Positions 56,023 through 64,000 of a stretch of 64,000 nucleotides of DNA are shown here, piece after piece (positions within the stretch are counted from its first letter, which is position 1; each line of letters opens with the position of its first letter). The translations under genes and the position numbers were made by a program. This DNA is from Palleronia sp. THAF1. GTDB taxonomy: Bacteria; Pseudomonadota; Alphaproteobacteria; Rhodobacterales; Rhodobacteraceae. The stretch covers positions 2,275,001 to 2,339,000 of the forward strand of contig NZ_CP045420.1 in NCBI RefSeq assembly GCF_009363795.1. The letters run 5' to 3'. The notes below the pieces were generated by a model that made no database searches, had not been told where the DNA came from, and worked only from the letters and a program-made list of their open reading frames with translations.

Positions 56023-56982
56023 ATGTCGACTTACACGGGTGACCGCCAGGTCTCTCTTTCCGCTATCATCGTGGGGACACTTATCTCAATCGCTCTGATG
56101 GTTCTGTTCACGCTTCTGGGTCTGTCGATCGGCGTCGCCAGTCTTGACGGTGCAAACCAAGGTCTCGGGATTGGCGCTGCGATCTACCTGGTCGTGACAC
56201 AACTGGTCTCCTTGGCCGCAGGTGGTTTTGCCGCGTCCCGTCTGCTGGATACATATGACACGCCCGCCGCAGGCATGGCGGGCGTTTCCGTATGGGCGCT
56301 GGCTACCATCGTCCTTGCGGTTGGCGGTATCGGGACCGGAGCCTCCGCGATCAATTCGACCGCCAATCTTGCCGGACAGGTGTCCAAGGGCGCGGCCGGG
56401 GCCGTTCAGGCGATCGCGCCGGATGACCTTCAACTGCCCGACATCTCGGACCTGGCGAACGACATTTCCCTGTCCAATCTGCCGCCCGAGCTTCAGCAGG
56501 CGCTGGAAGAGGCGGAGATCACGCCCTCGGCCCTGCGGGCCGAACTTGGCGAGGCCTTTCGCAACGTGATCTCGGAACAGGAATTGTCGCGCGCGCGCTC
56601 CATTGTCACATCCACCGCGTCCGATGTAATTACCCGACCGTCCAGTTTCGCCGAGGAAGTGAATGCCGCCATCGACGAACTGGTCGGTGGAGAGAACGCC
56701 GTTCTGAGCGAAGAGGATCTGACCCAGGCCACGAATACGCTCCAGCGACGCCTCGGCATCACCGATGCACAGGCACAGGAACTGGTTGCGTCCGTTCGAA
56801 GCCAGTATGACTCTGCCATTGAGACACTGCGCCAGAGTGTAAACGATATGCAGCAAAACCTCGTCTCGGCGGCAGAGACCGCACAGTCGGCCGTCGCGTC
56901 GGCTTCCCTGTGGCTCTTCATCGCGTCACTTCTGGGTCTGGCCGCGGCAGCCGGCGGCGGCGTTCTGGGACGCCGCACCTAA
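56023..56982 (+). CDS. membrane protein of unknown function (PhnA-like TM protein)
   Basis: 319 residues from the ATG at 56023, with AGGAGAA upstream. Three TM helices in the first 110 residues (SAIIVGTLISIALMVLFTLL, AAIYLVVTQLVSLAAGGF, VSVWALATIVLAVGGIGTG) and one at the C-terminus (SLWLFIASLLGLAAAAGGGV) enclose a ~200-residue soluble helical region. The first part resembles proteins labelled PhnA-like in other alphaproteobacteria. Function unknown. Confidence 0.75.
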   Translation: MSTYTGDRQVSLSAIIVGTLISIALMVLFTLLGLSIGVASLDGANQGLGIGAAIYLVVTQLVSLAAGGFAASRLLDTYDTPAAGMAGVSVWALATIVLAVGGIGTGASAINSTANLAGQVSKGAAGAVQAIAPDDLQLPDISDLANDISLSNLPPELQQALEEAEITPSALRAELGEAFRNVISEQELSRARSIVTSTASDVITRPSSFAEEVNAAIDELVGGENAVLSEEDLTQATNTLQRRLGITDAQAQELVASVRSQYDSAIETLRQSVNDMQQNLVSAAETAQSAVASASLWLFIASLLGLAAAAGGGVLGRRT

Positions 56983-57000
56983 GCAGATCGAAATAAAACA

Positions 57001-57024
57001 CGATTGTCCCTGACGGGACAATCG
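57001..57024. repeat. 24-bp perfect inverted repeat
   Basis: CGATTGTCCC - TGAC - GGGACAATCG, between the PhnA-like membrane protein gene and the MFS gene, 50 bp before the latter's start. No T-tract follows, so an operator or an RNA hairpin is as likely as a terminator. Confidence 0.6.
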
Positions 57025-57073
57025 CCCCCATCACCCGATGGACGCGGGAAGACGATCGTCCTAAGTCCGCTCG

Positions 57074-58312
57074 ATGAGCAGCCTTGCACCCTCCCGATTT
57101 CTGGACCGCACGACGCCCCCCACGGTGGCGACGATGATCCTGCTGACATCTCTTGGCGCGCTGGCGATGAACCTGTTCTTGCCGTCACTGCCGAACATGA
57201 CGGCCTACTTCGACACCGAATATCGCATCATGCAGATCGCGGTGGCGGGCTATCTGGGCGTCACGGGCCTGCTGCAACTGATTATCGGCCCGATCTCTGA
57301 CAAATACGGACGGCGCAACACGCTGATGGGCGCGGTGGCGATCTTCGTGGTCGCCTCCATCGGCTGCGTTTTCGCCACGACGATAGAGGTTTTCCTGGCC
57401 TTCCGTCTGTTACAAGGCGCCATCGTCGCCGGCATGATCCTGCCCCGCGCCGCGCTGCGCGACATGTATTCCACCGATCAGGCAGCCAGCATGATGGGCT
57501 GGGTCACGATGGGCATGGCCGTCGCCCCGATGCTGGCCCCCGCGTTGGGCGGAGTGCTGGATGGCCTGTTCGGCTGGCAGGCGAACTTCGTGACGCTGAT
57601 GGCCTTGGGAGTCGCGGGCCTGTGGCTGGTCTGGGCCGATATGGGCGAGACAGCGGCCCCCAGCACCGAGTCCATCACCCAGCAATTCGGCCACTACCCC
57701 GAACTTCTGACCGCCCCGCGCTTCTGGGGGTACGCGCTGACCGCCGCCTTCGCCTCGGGCGCGTTCTTTGCCTATCTAGGCGGCGCGCCCTACGTCGGCT
57801 CATCCGTCTACGGCATGTCGCCAGAGCGTCTGGGCATCTACTTTGGCGCGCCCGCCGTCGGTTACATGGTCGGCAACGGACTGTCGGGGCGCTATTCAAA
57901 TGTTTTCGGAATTCAGCGCATGATCATGACGGGCACAATCGTGACCGTCCTGGGACTGAGCGCGGGCCTTCTGGTCGACCTTGGCGGCATGCGTCGGCCA
58001 GAGACGTTCTTCGCCTTCATGATCTTCGTGGGTCTTGGCAACGGCTTGGTGATCCCGAACTCGATGGCCGGAATGCTCTCTGTACGCCCCCGCCTTGCGG
58101 GTACAGCATCCGGTCTTGGCGGCGCGCTGATGGTCGGCGGCGGAGCTGGCCTGTCAGCACTCGCAGGCATCCTGCTGGAACGCGGGGAAGGTGCCGCGCC
58201 ACTTCTATGGCTGATGACCCTGACCTCCCTCGCCTCGGTCGCGTCGATCTGGTTCACGATCCGACGGGAAAAGCGACTGGCAGCACGGGGGGACTTGGAA
58301 GCGGCGGAGTAA
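57074..58312 (+). CDS. MFS drug-resistance transporter, Bcr/CflA type
   Basis: 412 residues with 12 hydrophobic helices. The MFS motif A is read as GPISDKYGRRNTLM after helix 2, and the LFLPSLPNM and QLIIGPISD segments are typical of Bcr/CflA (DHA1) exporters. Likely a proton-driven exporter of small drugs or metabolites. A TSLASVASIWF helix and a polar tail end the protein. Confidence 0.9.
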   Translation: MSSLAPSRFLDRTTPPTVATMILLTSLGALAMNLFLPSLPNMTAYFDTEYRIMQIAVAGYLGVTGLLQLIIGPISDKYGRRNTLMGAVAIFVVASIGCVFATTIEVFLAFRLLQGAIVAGMILPRAALRDMYSTDQAASMMGWVTMGMAVAPMLAPALGGVLDGLFGWQANFVTLMALGVAGLWLVWADMGETAAPSTESITQQFGHYPELLTAPRFWGYALTAAFASGAFFAYLGGAPYVGSSVYGMSPERLGIYFGAPAVGYMVGNGLSGRYSNVFGIQRMIMTGTIVTVLGLSAGLLVDLGGMRRPETFFAFMIFVGLGNGLVIPNSMAGMLSVRPRLAGTASGLGGALMVGGGAGLSALAGILLERGEGAAPLLWLMTLTSLASVASIWFTIRREKRLAARGDLEAAE

Positions 58313-58624
58313 AGCAGCTTGTTTAAATTAAAATAGATATAGCGAAGTTTGCCACCCAAACGTCTGCTTTGAGCCCGAAGTGTCGCGCTGCATTTTGGAG
58401 CGGAGGCGGACTCGACACTTTGACAGGAGCGCTGCATCGTTAGAGCTACTATCAAATGGATTACGCGAGGTCAGATGGAGTTGGTTGAGCAAGCAGACGA
58501 GATTTTTTTAGATTTCGCTCGACGATTCAACTTGGTCTACGAGCGAAAGACTTATGGAGATGGAGACACCTGCCTTTTTTTCGGACAACAGGTCGGTTTA
58601 CAAGAAAAAGTATGGATGTGCTTC

Positions 58625-59440
58625 GGCTCTGGACTCATAGCCAAAAGATGACGGCAGCGGCGAGGGCGATGGCTGAGAGGAAGACCGTGGGGCTTCTGTC
58701 GTAACGCGTGGCCACGCGTCTCCAGTCTTTCAGGCGACCGAACATGATCTCAATCCGGTTGCGCTTTCGGTAGCGGCGTTTGTCGTATTTGACCGGGGTG
58801 TCGCGTGACTTCCGGCCAGGGATGCAGGGCTTTATCTTCTTGTTGATAAGGTCTTCGCGGAACCAGTCCGCGTCGTATCCTCGGTCCCCCAAGAGCCAGT
58901 CGGCGTCCGGAAGACTGCTCAATAGAGCTCTGGCTCCAGTGTAATCGCTGGCCTGTCCCGCCGTCATGAAGAACCGGATAGGCCGCCCACACGCGTCCGT
59001 CACGGCGTGCAGCTTGGTGTTCATGCCGCCCTTCGTGCGTCCGATCAGGCGTCCACGCCCCCCTTTTTCGACCATAGACTCGAGGCCGTGCGATGCGCTT
59101 TCAGATACGTGGCGTCGATGGAGATCGTCTTGTTGTCGGGCGCCTCCGCCGCCAAGCCAGCCATGATCCGCGCGAACACGCCCATATCGCTCCACCGCTT
59201 CCAGCGGTTGTAAAGCGTCTTGTGGGGGCCATATTCACGCGGCGCATCTCGCCATCGCAAGCCATTGCGATTGATGAAGATAATGCCGCTCAGGACCCGT
59301 CGATCATCGACGCGGGGCACGCCATGGCTCTTGGGAAAGTAAGGCCGCAGCCGCTCCATCTGAGCCTCGCTCAGCCAGTATAGATCACTCATCACGCCCC
59401 CTTTGGTTCAGGGGCAGTGAATCACGCGGGCCGCAGAGCC
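58625..59440 (-). mobile_element. IS5-family (IS427-type) insertion sequence
   Basis: Compact ~816-bp element with two overlapping transposase frames on the minus strand. Short inverse termini GGCTCTG (58625-58631) and CAGAGCC (59434-59440) can be read. An alternative boundary uses GACTCA/TGAATC (58632, 59423), which share a GAxTCAxxGCC motif. No clear target duplication was found. Exact ends are therefore uncertain by up to ~20 bp. Confidence 0.75.
58635..59392 (-). CDS. IS5-family transposase, two frames joined by programmed frameshift
   Basis: OrfA (59392 to 59045) holds YWLSEAQMERLRPYFPKSHG and RWRDAPREYGPHKTLYNRWK, the DUF4096-type N-terminal region, and ISIDATYLKAHR with the first catalytic Asp. 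OrfB runs from the overlap to 58635 with LIGRTKGGMNTKLHAVTDAC, GDRGYDADWFRED (second Asp) and KRNRIEIMFGRLKDWRRVAT (catalytic Glu). The frames meet at A5G6 on the coding strand (59058-59068), a typical slippery site. The element looks intact. Confidence 0.88.
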
Positions 59441-59775
59441 TCAAGCAGATCAATGGGTCCTGACCCTCGGGAACGTTAACGAAATTTCTTATGGCGTTGG
59501 AGAGTTTTTTGGTGGTAGCGCCTTCCCCTGTCCCGCTGCTTTCGATGATTTCATTGAGAATATGAATGGCATTCTGTCTGGAGAATTCCGCATTCGTTAC
59601 GGAATGTTCCGTTCAGTTCTTGAAAAGCAAGTTGGCGAATCGTGGACTATTAGGGCGAGGTATTCAGGATTAAAATGGAACGGTTTTCGGTTCCAGATTT
59701 TCGTCAACTCTCCTCAAACCGCAAGCTGAGAACGGCGGCTTCGTCCGCATAGCCGACCTTTCGGAAATCTGTTTC

Positions 59776-60348
59776 TCACCCAATCTCTGGCGCGTATCTC
59801 AGGATCACCGGCACAACCAACTCTTCTTCATCTACCAGATGCCGGTTCAGGAACGCGCCGAAGTCGGTCAGCCGGTCGTCCAGCGTGCCCGCTGCCACCT
59901 TCGGGTCATTCCCCGACAGCCCGCGCAGCATGGCGTTGGTGTCCTCGGCCAACCCGTTCAGATGGCCGTCCAACGCGTGGTGGTCCGCATCCAGCAAGTC
60001 GAATCCGCGTTCCAGCCGCGGGTCCAGCCCCTGCAGCACCGGGAAGTAATGCGCGTCTTCGATGTTGTGGTGGGCGTGCAGCTCCGACAGGAACATCTGC
60101 GCCAGCCGCGCGGCGTTGCGGCCGTAGCTGCGCGCGTCCATCACGTCGTCCAGATAACCGCGCGTGCCGCCCTGCAGCTTTTCCAGCAGCTCGCGGAACA
60201 TCAGATGCCGTTGCAGCCAGAACCGCGTCAGGGGCGAGAAGTTCGGGTGCGCTTCCCAGGTGCCGCGGGGCAGTTCCTGCACCAGAACGCGCAAGGCGTC
60301 TGGCAGGGCGTCGCGCTGTTCCAGCGCCGTCATGTCTGTGTTGGTCAT
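59776..60348 (-). CDS. hemerythrin-domain protein
   Basis: 190 residues from the ATG at 60348; the open frame continues far upstream, but antisense to thpR. The HHE-type pattern is visible as RFWLQRHLMFRELLEKLQGG, ELHAHHNIEDAHYFPVLQG, LDADHHALDGHLNGLAED and FLNRHLVDEEELVVPVIL. The His/Glu/Asp set would bind a di-iron site, for oxygen or NO sensing or iron handling. Role unknown. Confidence 0.87.
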   Translation of the reverse strand: MTNTDMTALEQRDALPDALRVLVQELPRGTWEAHPNFSPLTRFWLQRHLMFRELLEKLQGGTRGYLDDVMDARSYGRNAARLAQMFLSELHAHHNIEDAHYFPVLQGLDPRLERGFDLLDADHHALDGHLNGLAEDTNAMLRGLSGNDPKVAAGTLDDRLTDFGAFLNRHLVDEEELVVPVILRYAPEIG

Positions 60349-60408
60349 GCCGTGCAGGTAAGCCGCGCCCCCCTTTCGACCAACCCCCGGGTCGCCTAAA
60401 TCGGGATC

Positions 60409-60951
60409 ATGCGCTGTTTCCTTGCACTCGACCCGCCCGACACTCTTCGTGACGCCCTTGCCGCTTTGCAGGACGGCCTGCGCGTGGGGCGGTTGGTGGA
60501 CGAGGATGATCTGCACCTGACGCTCGCCTTCATGGGCGACATGGAGCTTGATGCGCTGGACGAGCTGAACCTCGATCTGGAGATGCTGCGCCCGGGCCCC
60601 GTGCGGATCGAGGTTACGGGGCTGGATACGTTCGGATCGATCAACCCACGGTCGCTGCACGCCTCGGCCCGCCCGCATCCCGAACTGGACCACCTGAACC
60701 GCAAGGTTGAAACGCTGGTGCGCCGTGCAGGCCATCCCCTGCCCCACCACCGCTTCGTCCCGCACATCACGCTCGCTCGCTTTCGCCACCGGATGCCGCC
60801 GGAGGATCATGTGAAACTGGGCCGCTTCCTGTCGGCCCACGGCAACTTCCGTTTCGACCCGGTCAGCGTGGACCGGCTGATGCTGTACCAGTCGACCCTG
60901 ACCGACGACGGCCCGCGCTATGATCTGCTGGAAGAGTATGCGCTGGCCTGA
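60409..60951 (+). CDS. thpR: RNA 2',3'-cyclic phosphodiesterase
   Basis: 180 residues of the 2H phosphoesterase family. N-terminal MRCFLALDPP, and the two His-x-Thr motifs HLTLAFMG (His36) and HITLARFRHR near residue 125. The enzyme opens 2',3'-cyclic phosphates at RNA ends. It diverges from the hemerythrin gene with 60 bp between starts. Confidence 0.92.
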   Translation: MRCFLALDPPDTLRDALAALQDGLRVGRLVDEDDLHLTLAFMGDMELDALDELNLDLEMLRPGPVRIEVTGLDTFGSINPRSLHASARPHPELDHLNRKVETLVRRAGHPLPHHRFVPHITLARFRHRMPPEDHVKLGRFLSAHGNFRFDPVSVDRLMLYQSTLTDDGPRYDLLEEYALA

Positions 60952-60967
60952 GACGCGCACGAGAAAA

Positions 60968-60993
60968 GGGCCGCGCAGTCCGCCGCGCGGCCC
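60968..60993. terminator. bidirectional terminator between thpR and the MBL-fold gene
   Basis: GGGCCGCGC - AGTCCGCC - GCGCGGCCC. On the minus strand it is followed by TTTTC; on the plus strand by an AT-rich CTATAAAAATTT. Confidence 0.75.
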
Positions 60994-61013
60994 CTATAAA
61001 AATTTAGCCCGGT

Positions 61014-61805
61014 TCAGACTTCACCCGGCTCGTACCAGTCGCCGATGCGGACTTCGGTCTCTGCATCGGTCTCGGCCATCAGTGACGCGAACTCTTCGGG
61101 GTCTTGCGTGCCGCCGTCGCGGCCACGGTAGTGGTAGGGGTACACGTAGGTCGGCGCGAACTCTGACACCGCGTCCGCCGCCTGATCCGCCGCCATGGTA
61201 AACGGCAGGTTCATGGACACGAAGGCCAGATAGATGTCCTCAAGCGCGCGCATTTCGGGGGTGCCTTCGGTATCACCAGAAATGTAGATCCGGCGTCCGC
61301 CGATCTCGAAGACGTAACCGTTGTCGCGGCCCTGCGGGTGAAAGTCCAAGCGGCCTTCGGTGATGTTATAGGCGGGGACCGCCTCTACCATCAGACCAGA
61401 GACATCGACGCTTTCGCCGTTGGCCGCCTGCTGGGCCTTCATCTGAAGATCGGGCGGCAGCATGTCGTAGACCGCGATGTTGGTCACAAGTTGGGTTGCC
61501 GCCTTCGACACCGCCTGGATCGTCTCCGCATTGTAGTGATCGCCATGCTCATGGGTGATGAAGATCATGTCCGGCTCTGGGAAGTCGGCGTATTGTGACG
61601 CATCACCCACCGGGTCAGCGTAGATCACGCCGATCGGCGTCTCCAGCACGACGCTGGCGTGGTTCACCGGGTGAACGACGATCTGGCCGCCATCGACCTC
61701 GAATGTGTTCCCGCCATGGGCCGCAGCCTTGGCAGTGAATGGCAGGATCACCGAACCGCCAAGGGCAGCGCCGGTGGCAAGGAAAGTGCGTCTGGTCGTG
61801 GACAT
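61014..61805 (-). CDS. Tat-exported MBL-fold metallo-hydrolase (UPF0173-like)
   Basis: 263 residues from the ATG at 61805. The twin-arginine signal MSTTRRTFLATGAALGG is followed by a metallo-beta-lactamase fold: THEHGDHYNAETIQ (HxHxDH), ISGDTEGTPEMRAL, and a C-terminal YPYHYRGRDGG. The sequence near VHPVNHASVVLETPIGVIYA is UPF0173-like. Substrate unknown. Confidence 0.88.
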   Translation of the reverse strand: MSTTRRTFLATGAALGGSVILPFTAKAAAHGGNTFEVDGGQIVVHPVNHASVVLETPIGVIYADPVGDASQYADFPEPDMIFITHEHGDHYNAETIQAVSKAATQLVTNIAVYDMLPPDLQMKAQQAANGESVDVSGLMVEAVPAYNITEGRLDFHPQGRDNGYVFEIGGRRIYISGDTEGTPEMRALEDIYLAFVSMNLPFTMAADQAADAVSEFAPTYVYPYHYRGRDGGTQDPEEFASLMAETDAETEVRIGDWYEPGEV

Positions 61806-61913
61806 AGGGAAACCTCCGTCGTCCGTTGGGTCTGGGGCGACACTTAGGGCGTCTTGGCCGCAGGTCACTCACGTGCGCGGGAACGCGCACCCCGCCCGCC
61901 ACGTTGCTCCGTC

Positions 61914-62489
61914 ATGGCATCGGATTTGAGCGATATCTTGGACGACCTGCAATCCTTGGCCGATGCCGAGGGGCAAGTCAGTTTGGGCGACGTGGTCGAA
62001 AAAATCGGCCCGCGCGGTCGCGGCGCGTTGCTTCTACTTCCGGGTCTTCTGGGCGCGACGCCGGTGGGTGCCATACCGGGTGTTCCGACGATACTGGGCT
62101 TGTTCACCATCCTGATCGCCCTGCAGATCGTCATGCAGCGCAGCAAGTTGTGGCTGCCGGGCTTTATTCGCCGCCGTTCGGTGTCTGACGGAAAACTATC
62201 GAGCGCGATATCCAAGTCGCGCGGCCCGGCCCGCTGGATCGACAGACACTTCGGCAAGCGCCTGCAGGTCCTGACACAACAGCCAGCCACCACCATCGCC
62301 GCGCTGTTCTGCATCGCACTCGGCGCGATTCTGCCTCCGCTGGAGGTGGTCCCCTTCGCCGCCCTTTTGCCCTTTGCCGCAATCGCCCTGCTCGGCATTG
62401 CACTTACATTGCGCGACGGTTTGCTGATGGCCGTGGCCTTCGCGGCGAGCGGAGGCGCGCTTTACGGTGCCTGGACGTTGGCGTTCTGA
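61914..62489 (+). CDS. exoD: exopolysaccharide synthesis ExoD family protein
   Basis: 191 residues with about four TM helices. Characteristic blocks are LGDVVEKIGPRGRGALLLLP, GATPVGAIPGVPTILGLFTI and RSKLWLPGFIRRRSVSD. ExoD is linked to exopolysaccharide formation and alkali tolerance in Sinorhizobium; its exact reaction is unknown. Its 3' end overlaps the AsnC gene convergently by 28 bp. Confidence 0.9.
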   Translation: MASDLSDILDDLQSLADAEGQVSLGDVVEKIGPRGRGALLLLPGLLGATPVGAIPGVPTILGLFTILIALQIVMQRSKLWLPGFIRRRSVSDGKLSSAISKSRGPARWIDRHFGKRLQVLTQQPATTIAALFCIALGAILPPLEVVPFAALLPFAAIALLGIALTLRDGLLMAVAFAASGGALYGAWTLAF

Positions 62490-62926
62490 CCGCGCGTTTT
62501 CGGCGAAGCCATGACCACGAAAGTCGAGATGGATTGAACCTGCGGCAGATCGCCCAAGATGTTCGTATGGAAGGTCTTGTAGGCTGCAATGTCCGCAACC
62601 TCCACGCGTAGCAGATACTCTGATGCACCCGTAATGTTGTGACATTCGACCACCTGATCGGCCGTTGCCATCGCCGTCTCGAAAGCCGCCTGCGCGTCTC
62701 GCGTGTGGGTGCCCAAACCGACGGTCACGTAGGCCACGAACCCCAGCCCCATCGAGCCGGGATCCAACACGGCACGGTAGCCCGCGATCACGCCCGAACG
62801 CTCTAGCGCCTGCACGCGGCGCAGGCAGGCCGATGGCGACAACCCGACCTTCTCGCTTAGCGCAAGATTCGAAAGTCGCCCATCGGCTTCAAGAGCACGC
62901 AATATCGAAGCGTCAATTCGGTCCAT
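62462..62926 (-). CDS. Lrp/AsnC family transcriptional regulator
   Basis: 154 residues. N-terminal helix-turn-helix (LRALEADGRLSNLALSEKVG, LSPSACLRRVQALERSGVI) and a C-terminal AsnC/RAM effector domain. Divergent from the LysE-type exporter across 82 bp, the usual layout for an Lrp-type regulator controlling amino-acid export. Confidence 0.92.
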   Translation of the reverse strand: MDRIDASILRALEADGRLSNLALSEKVGLSPSACLRRVQALERSGVIAGYRAVLDPGSMGLGFVAYVTVGLGTHTRDAQAAFETAMATADQVVECHNITGASEYLLRVEVADIAAYKTFHTNILGDLPQVQSISTFVVMASPKTRGQNANVQAP

Positions 62927-63008
62927 TCAGAACAATATACGTCGTAAAATCAGATTGAGTAGAGAACTTTGCAACCAAATACACCCAGCTGCGCGCTATA
63001 TTAGCTCC

Positions 63009-63587
63009 ATGACACAAGAAAATTTCATCGCCCTCGCCCTCTTCGCCATCGTCTCGACCGGCACGCCGGGACCGAACAACCTGATGGTCATGGCCTCAGG
63101 TGCCAACTTCGGTGTTCGGCGCACCTGGCCGCACATCCTCGGCATCGCCATCGGCTTTTCCGCGATGATCTTCCTCGTCGGCGCAGGGCTGTCCCGCGTG
63201 TTCGAGGTGGTCCCATGGCTCGACACGGCCCTTCTGATCGCGTCCGCTGTGTTCCTTGCCTACCTTGCATGGAAGATCGCGACCGCAGCACCACCGGACC
63301 CCGACGCGCCGCGCGGATCGCCGTTCACTTTCGTGCAGGCGGCCGCGTTCCAATGGGTGAACCCAAAGGCCTGGGCCATGGCGCTGACCACCGCGACCGT
63401 CTACGCGCCCGGCGCTGCTGCCACCGCTGGAATGGTCTTCGCCGCCGTGGCCGTGCCTCTGATCGTCCTGTGGGCCATCGCCGGTCGCGGCGTTGCCCGT
63501 TTTCTGACCGCTCCCCGTGCCCTGCGCGCCTTCAACTGGACAATGGCCGCCCTTTTGATCGCATCGACGCTGCCCGCACTTATGTGA
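63009..63587 (+). CDS. LysE/RhtB family amino-acid exporter
   Basis: 192 residues from the ATG at 63009. It starts with FIALALFAIVSTGTPGPNNL, the conserved TPGPNNL motif of helix 1, and has FQWVNPKAWAMALTTA in the middle, with about six TM helices. Exports an amino acid or analogue; the substrate is not predictable. Control by the divergent AsnC regulator is inferred from layout. Confidence 0.9.
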   Translation: MTQENFIALALFAIVSTGTPGPNNLMVMASGANFGVRRTWPHILGIAIGFSAMIFLVGAGLSRVFEVVPWLDTALLIASAVFLAYLAWKIATAAPPDPDAPRGSPFTFVQAAAFQWVNPKAWAMALTTATVYAPGAAATAGMVFAAVAVPLIVLWAIAGRGVARFLTAPRALRAFNWTMAALLIASTLPALM

Positions 63588-63657
63588 CATGACAAACGGG
63601 TGACAACGCCTGCGGTCGGGCGTATGCAGCGGCGACTCTTCCAGCACCGGACCTGCC

Positions 63658-64000
63658 ATGCCCGCGATGCCCTTGTTCCACCCGTTCGAGCCGCGCGACG
63701 ACGACAAACTCCGCGAGGAATGCGGCGTCTTCGGCGTCACCGGCGTGTCAGAGGCCGCGAACTTCGTGGCTCTTGGCCTGCACGCCCTGCAACATCGGGG
63801 GCAAGAGGCTGGCGGCATTGTCAGCCACGACCCCGAGCATGGGTTCAACTCTGCCCGCCGCTTTGGCTACGTGCGCGACAACTTCACCAAGCAATCGCTG
63901 ATGGAAACACTGCCCGGCCCGCTCGCCATCGGTCATGTGCGCTATTCCACCACCGGATCGAAGGGTCAGACCCAGATCCGCGACGTGCAGCCGTTCTTCG
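63658..64000 (+). CDS. purF: amidophosphoribosyltransferase, N-terminal part (3' truncated by window)
   Basis: The first 114 residues only. After MPLFHPFEPRDDDKLREE comes CGVFGVTG, where the Cys (residue 22 from the first ATG) becomes the catalytic nucleophile after propeptide processing; GLHALQHRGQEAGGIVS and IGHVRYSTTGS complete the class II glutaminase domain. PurF makes phosphoribosylamine from PRPP and glutamine in purine synthesis. The second ATG (63667) is an alternative start. Confidence 0.93.
   Translation, partial: MPAMPLFHPFEPRDDDKLREECGVFGVTGVSEAANFVALGLHALQHRGQEAGGIVSHDPEHGFNSARRFGYVRDNFTKQSLMETLPGPLAIGHVRYSTTGSKGQTQIRDVQPFF

Larger units (their letters stand above)
58475..59729 (+). 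pseudogene. low-GC orphan gene interrupted by an IS5-family element
   Basis: The left part (ATG 58475, about 50 codons to ~58624) reads MELVEQADEIFLDFARRFNL, then GDGDTCLFFGQQVGLQEKVW and MCF. The right part (59442-59729) reads QADQWVLTLGNVNEISYGVG, then FDDFIENMNGILSG and WTIRARYSGLKWNGFRFQIF, stopping at TGA 59727-59729. The two halves flank the insertion element; together they give about 145 residues. The base composition and codon use are much more AT-rich than neighbours (TTT, ATT, AAA abundant), suggesting acquired DNA. No family recognised; the size and composition are like an effector-immunity or defence-associated gene, but that is speculation. Confidence 0.75.

Noticed and set aside
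59776-60960. 394-residue version of the hemerythrin protein
   Set aside because: The N-terminal 200 residues would be antisense to thpR and show no domain; the ATG at 60348 starts the conserved part.
62969-63002. TTGCAA...TATATT as a promoter for the LysE gene
   Set aside because: Spacer is about 22 bp, too long for a sigma-70 promoter.

Overview
The window is high-GC alphaproteobacterial DNA, most likely from a marine Rhodobacteraceae/Roseobacter-type organism. The evidence is the gene content: a DMSP demethylase (dmdA), a TAXI-type TRAP binding protein, an alphaproteobacterial short ProS, HdaA, a phasin with a TGC-rich operator, and a propionyl-CoA/methylmalonyl-CoA set. Genes are densely packed with many ATGA/TGATG overlaps. 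The two edges cut an FMN-dependent alpha-hydroxy-acid dehydrogenase (left) and purF (right).

Layout. 0-10 kb: pyruvate carboxylase, an FNR-box-preceded c-type cytochrome lipoprotein, an MDR oxidoreductase, two tandem identical tRNA-Gly(GCC), adenine deaminase + TadA (minus), RluB and DmdA (plus). 10-18.5 kb: a plus-strand run of small membrane protein, XpaC-like, TelA-like, DUF2927-like lipoprotein, SPFH+GYF_2 protein, GFA protein, b-type cytochrome, two TFIIB-type zinc-ribbon proteins (the second interrupted by a stop codon) and a PfkB kinase. This resembles a membrane-stress/toxic-anion module. 18.5-23.1 kb: a minus-strand Pqi lipid-transport operon with PqiA split in two genes, a very long PqiB and PqiC. 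23.3-27.6 kb: an orphan TAXI binding protein and three tandem RTX-type Ca-binding genes, the third decayed.

27.8-37 kb: LolD/LolC, cupin, orphan Tat-exported ABC binding protein, DUF1992 protein, phasin, a DedA/YqaA-like membrane protein, PQQ-dependent sugar dehydrogenase, a Rho-N-like small protein and ProS. 37.3-43.6 kb: AI-2E-type permease, HdaA and a polyphosphate operon (ppk1, a twice-frameshifted SGNH hydrolase, ppx). 43.6-56 kb: small exported protein, EEP nuclease/phosphatase, TerB-DnaJ protein, GNAT and VOC proteins. These are followed by the methylmalonyl-CoA mutase, pccA and pccB region, interspersed with several tiny lipoproteins and a 22-codon ORF behind a good promoter.

56-64 kb: a glycine-rich membrane protein, a Bcr/CflA-type MFS exporter, a low-GC orphan gene split by an IS5-family element, hemerythrin, ThpR, a Tat-exported MBL-fold protein, ExoD, an AsnC regulator divergent from a LysE exporter, and the start of purF.

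Metabolic theme: DMSP demethylation plus propionyl-CoA -> methylmalonyl-CoA -> succinyl-CoA, with anaplerosis by pyruvate carboxylase, and storage metabolism (PHA phasin, polyphosphate). All calls are by reading the translated sequence; no database search was run.
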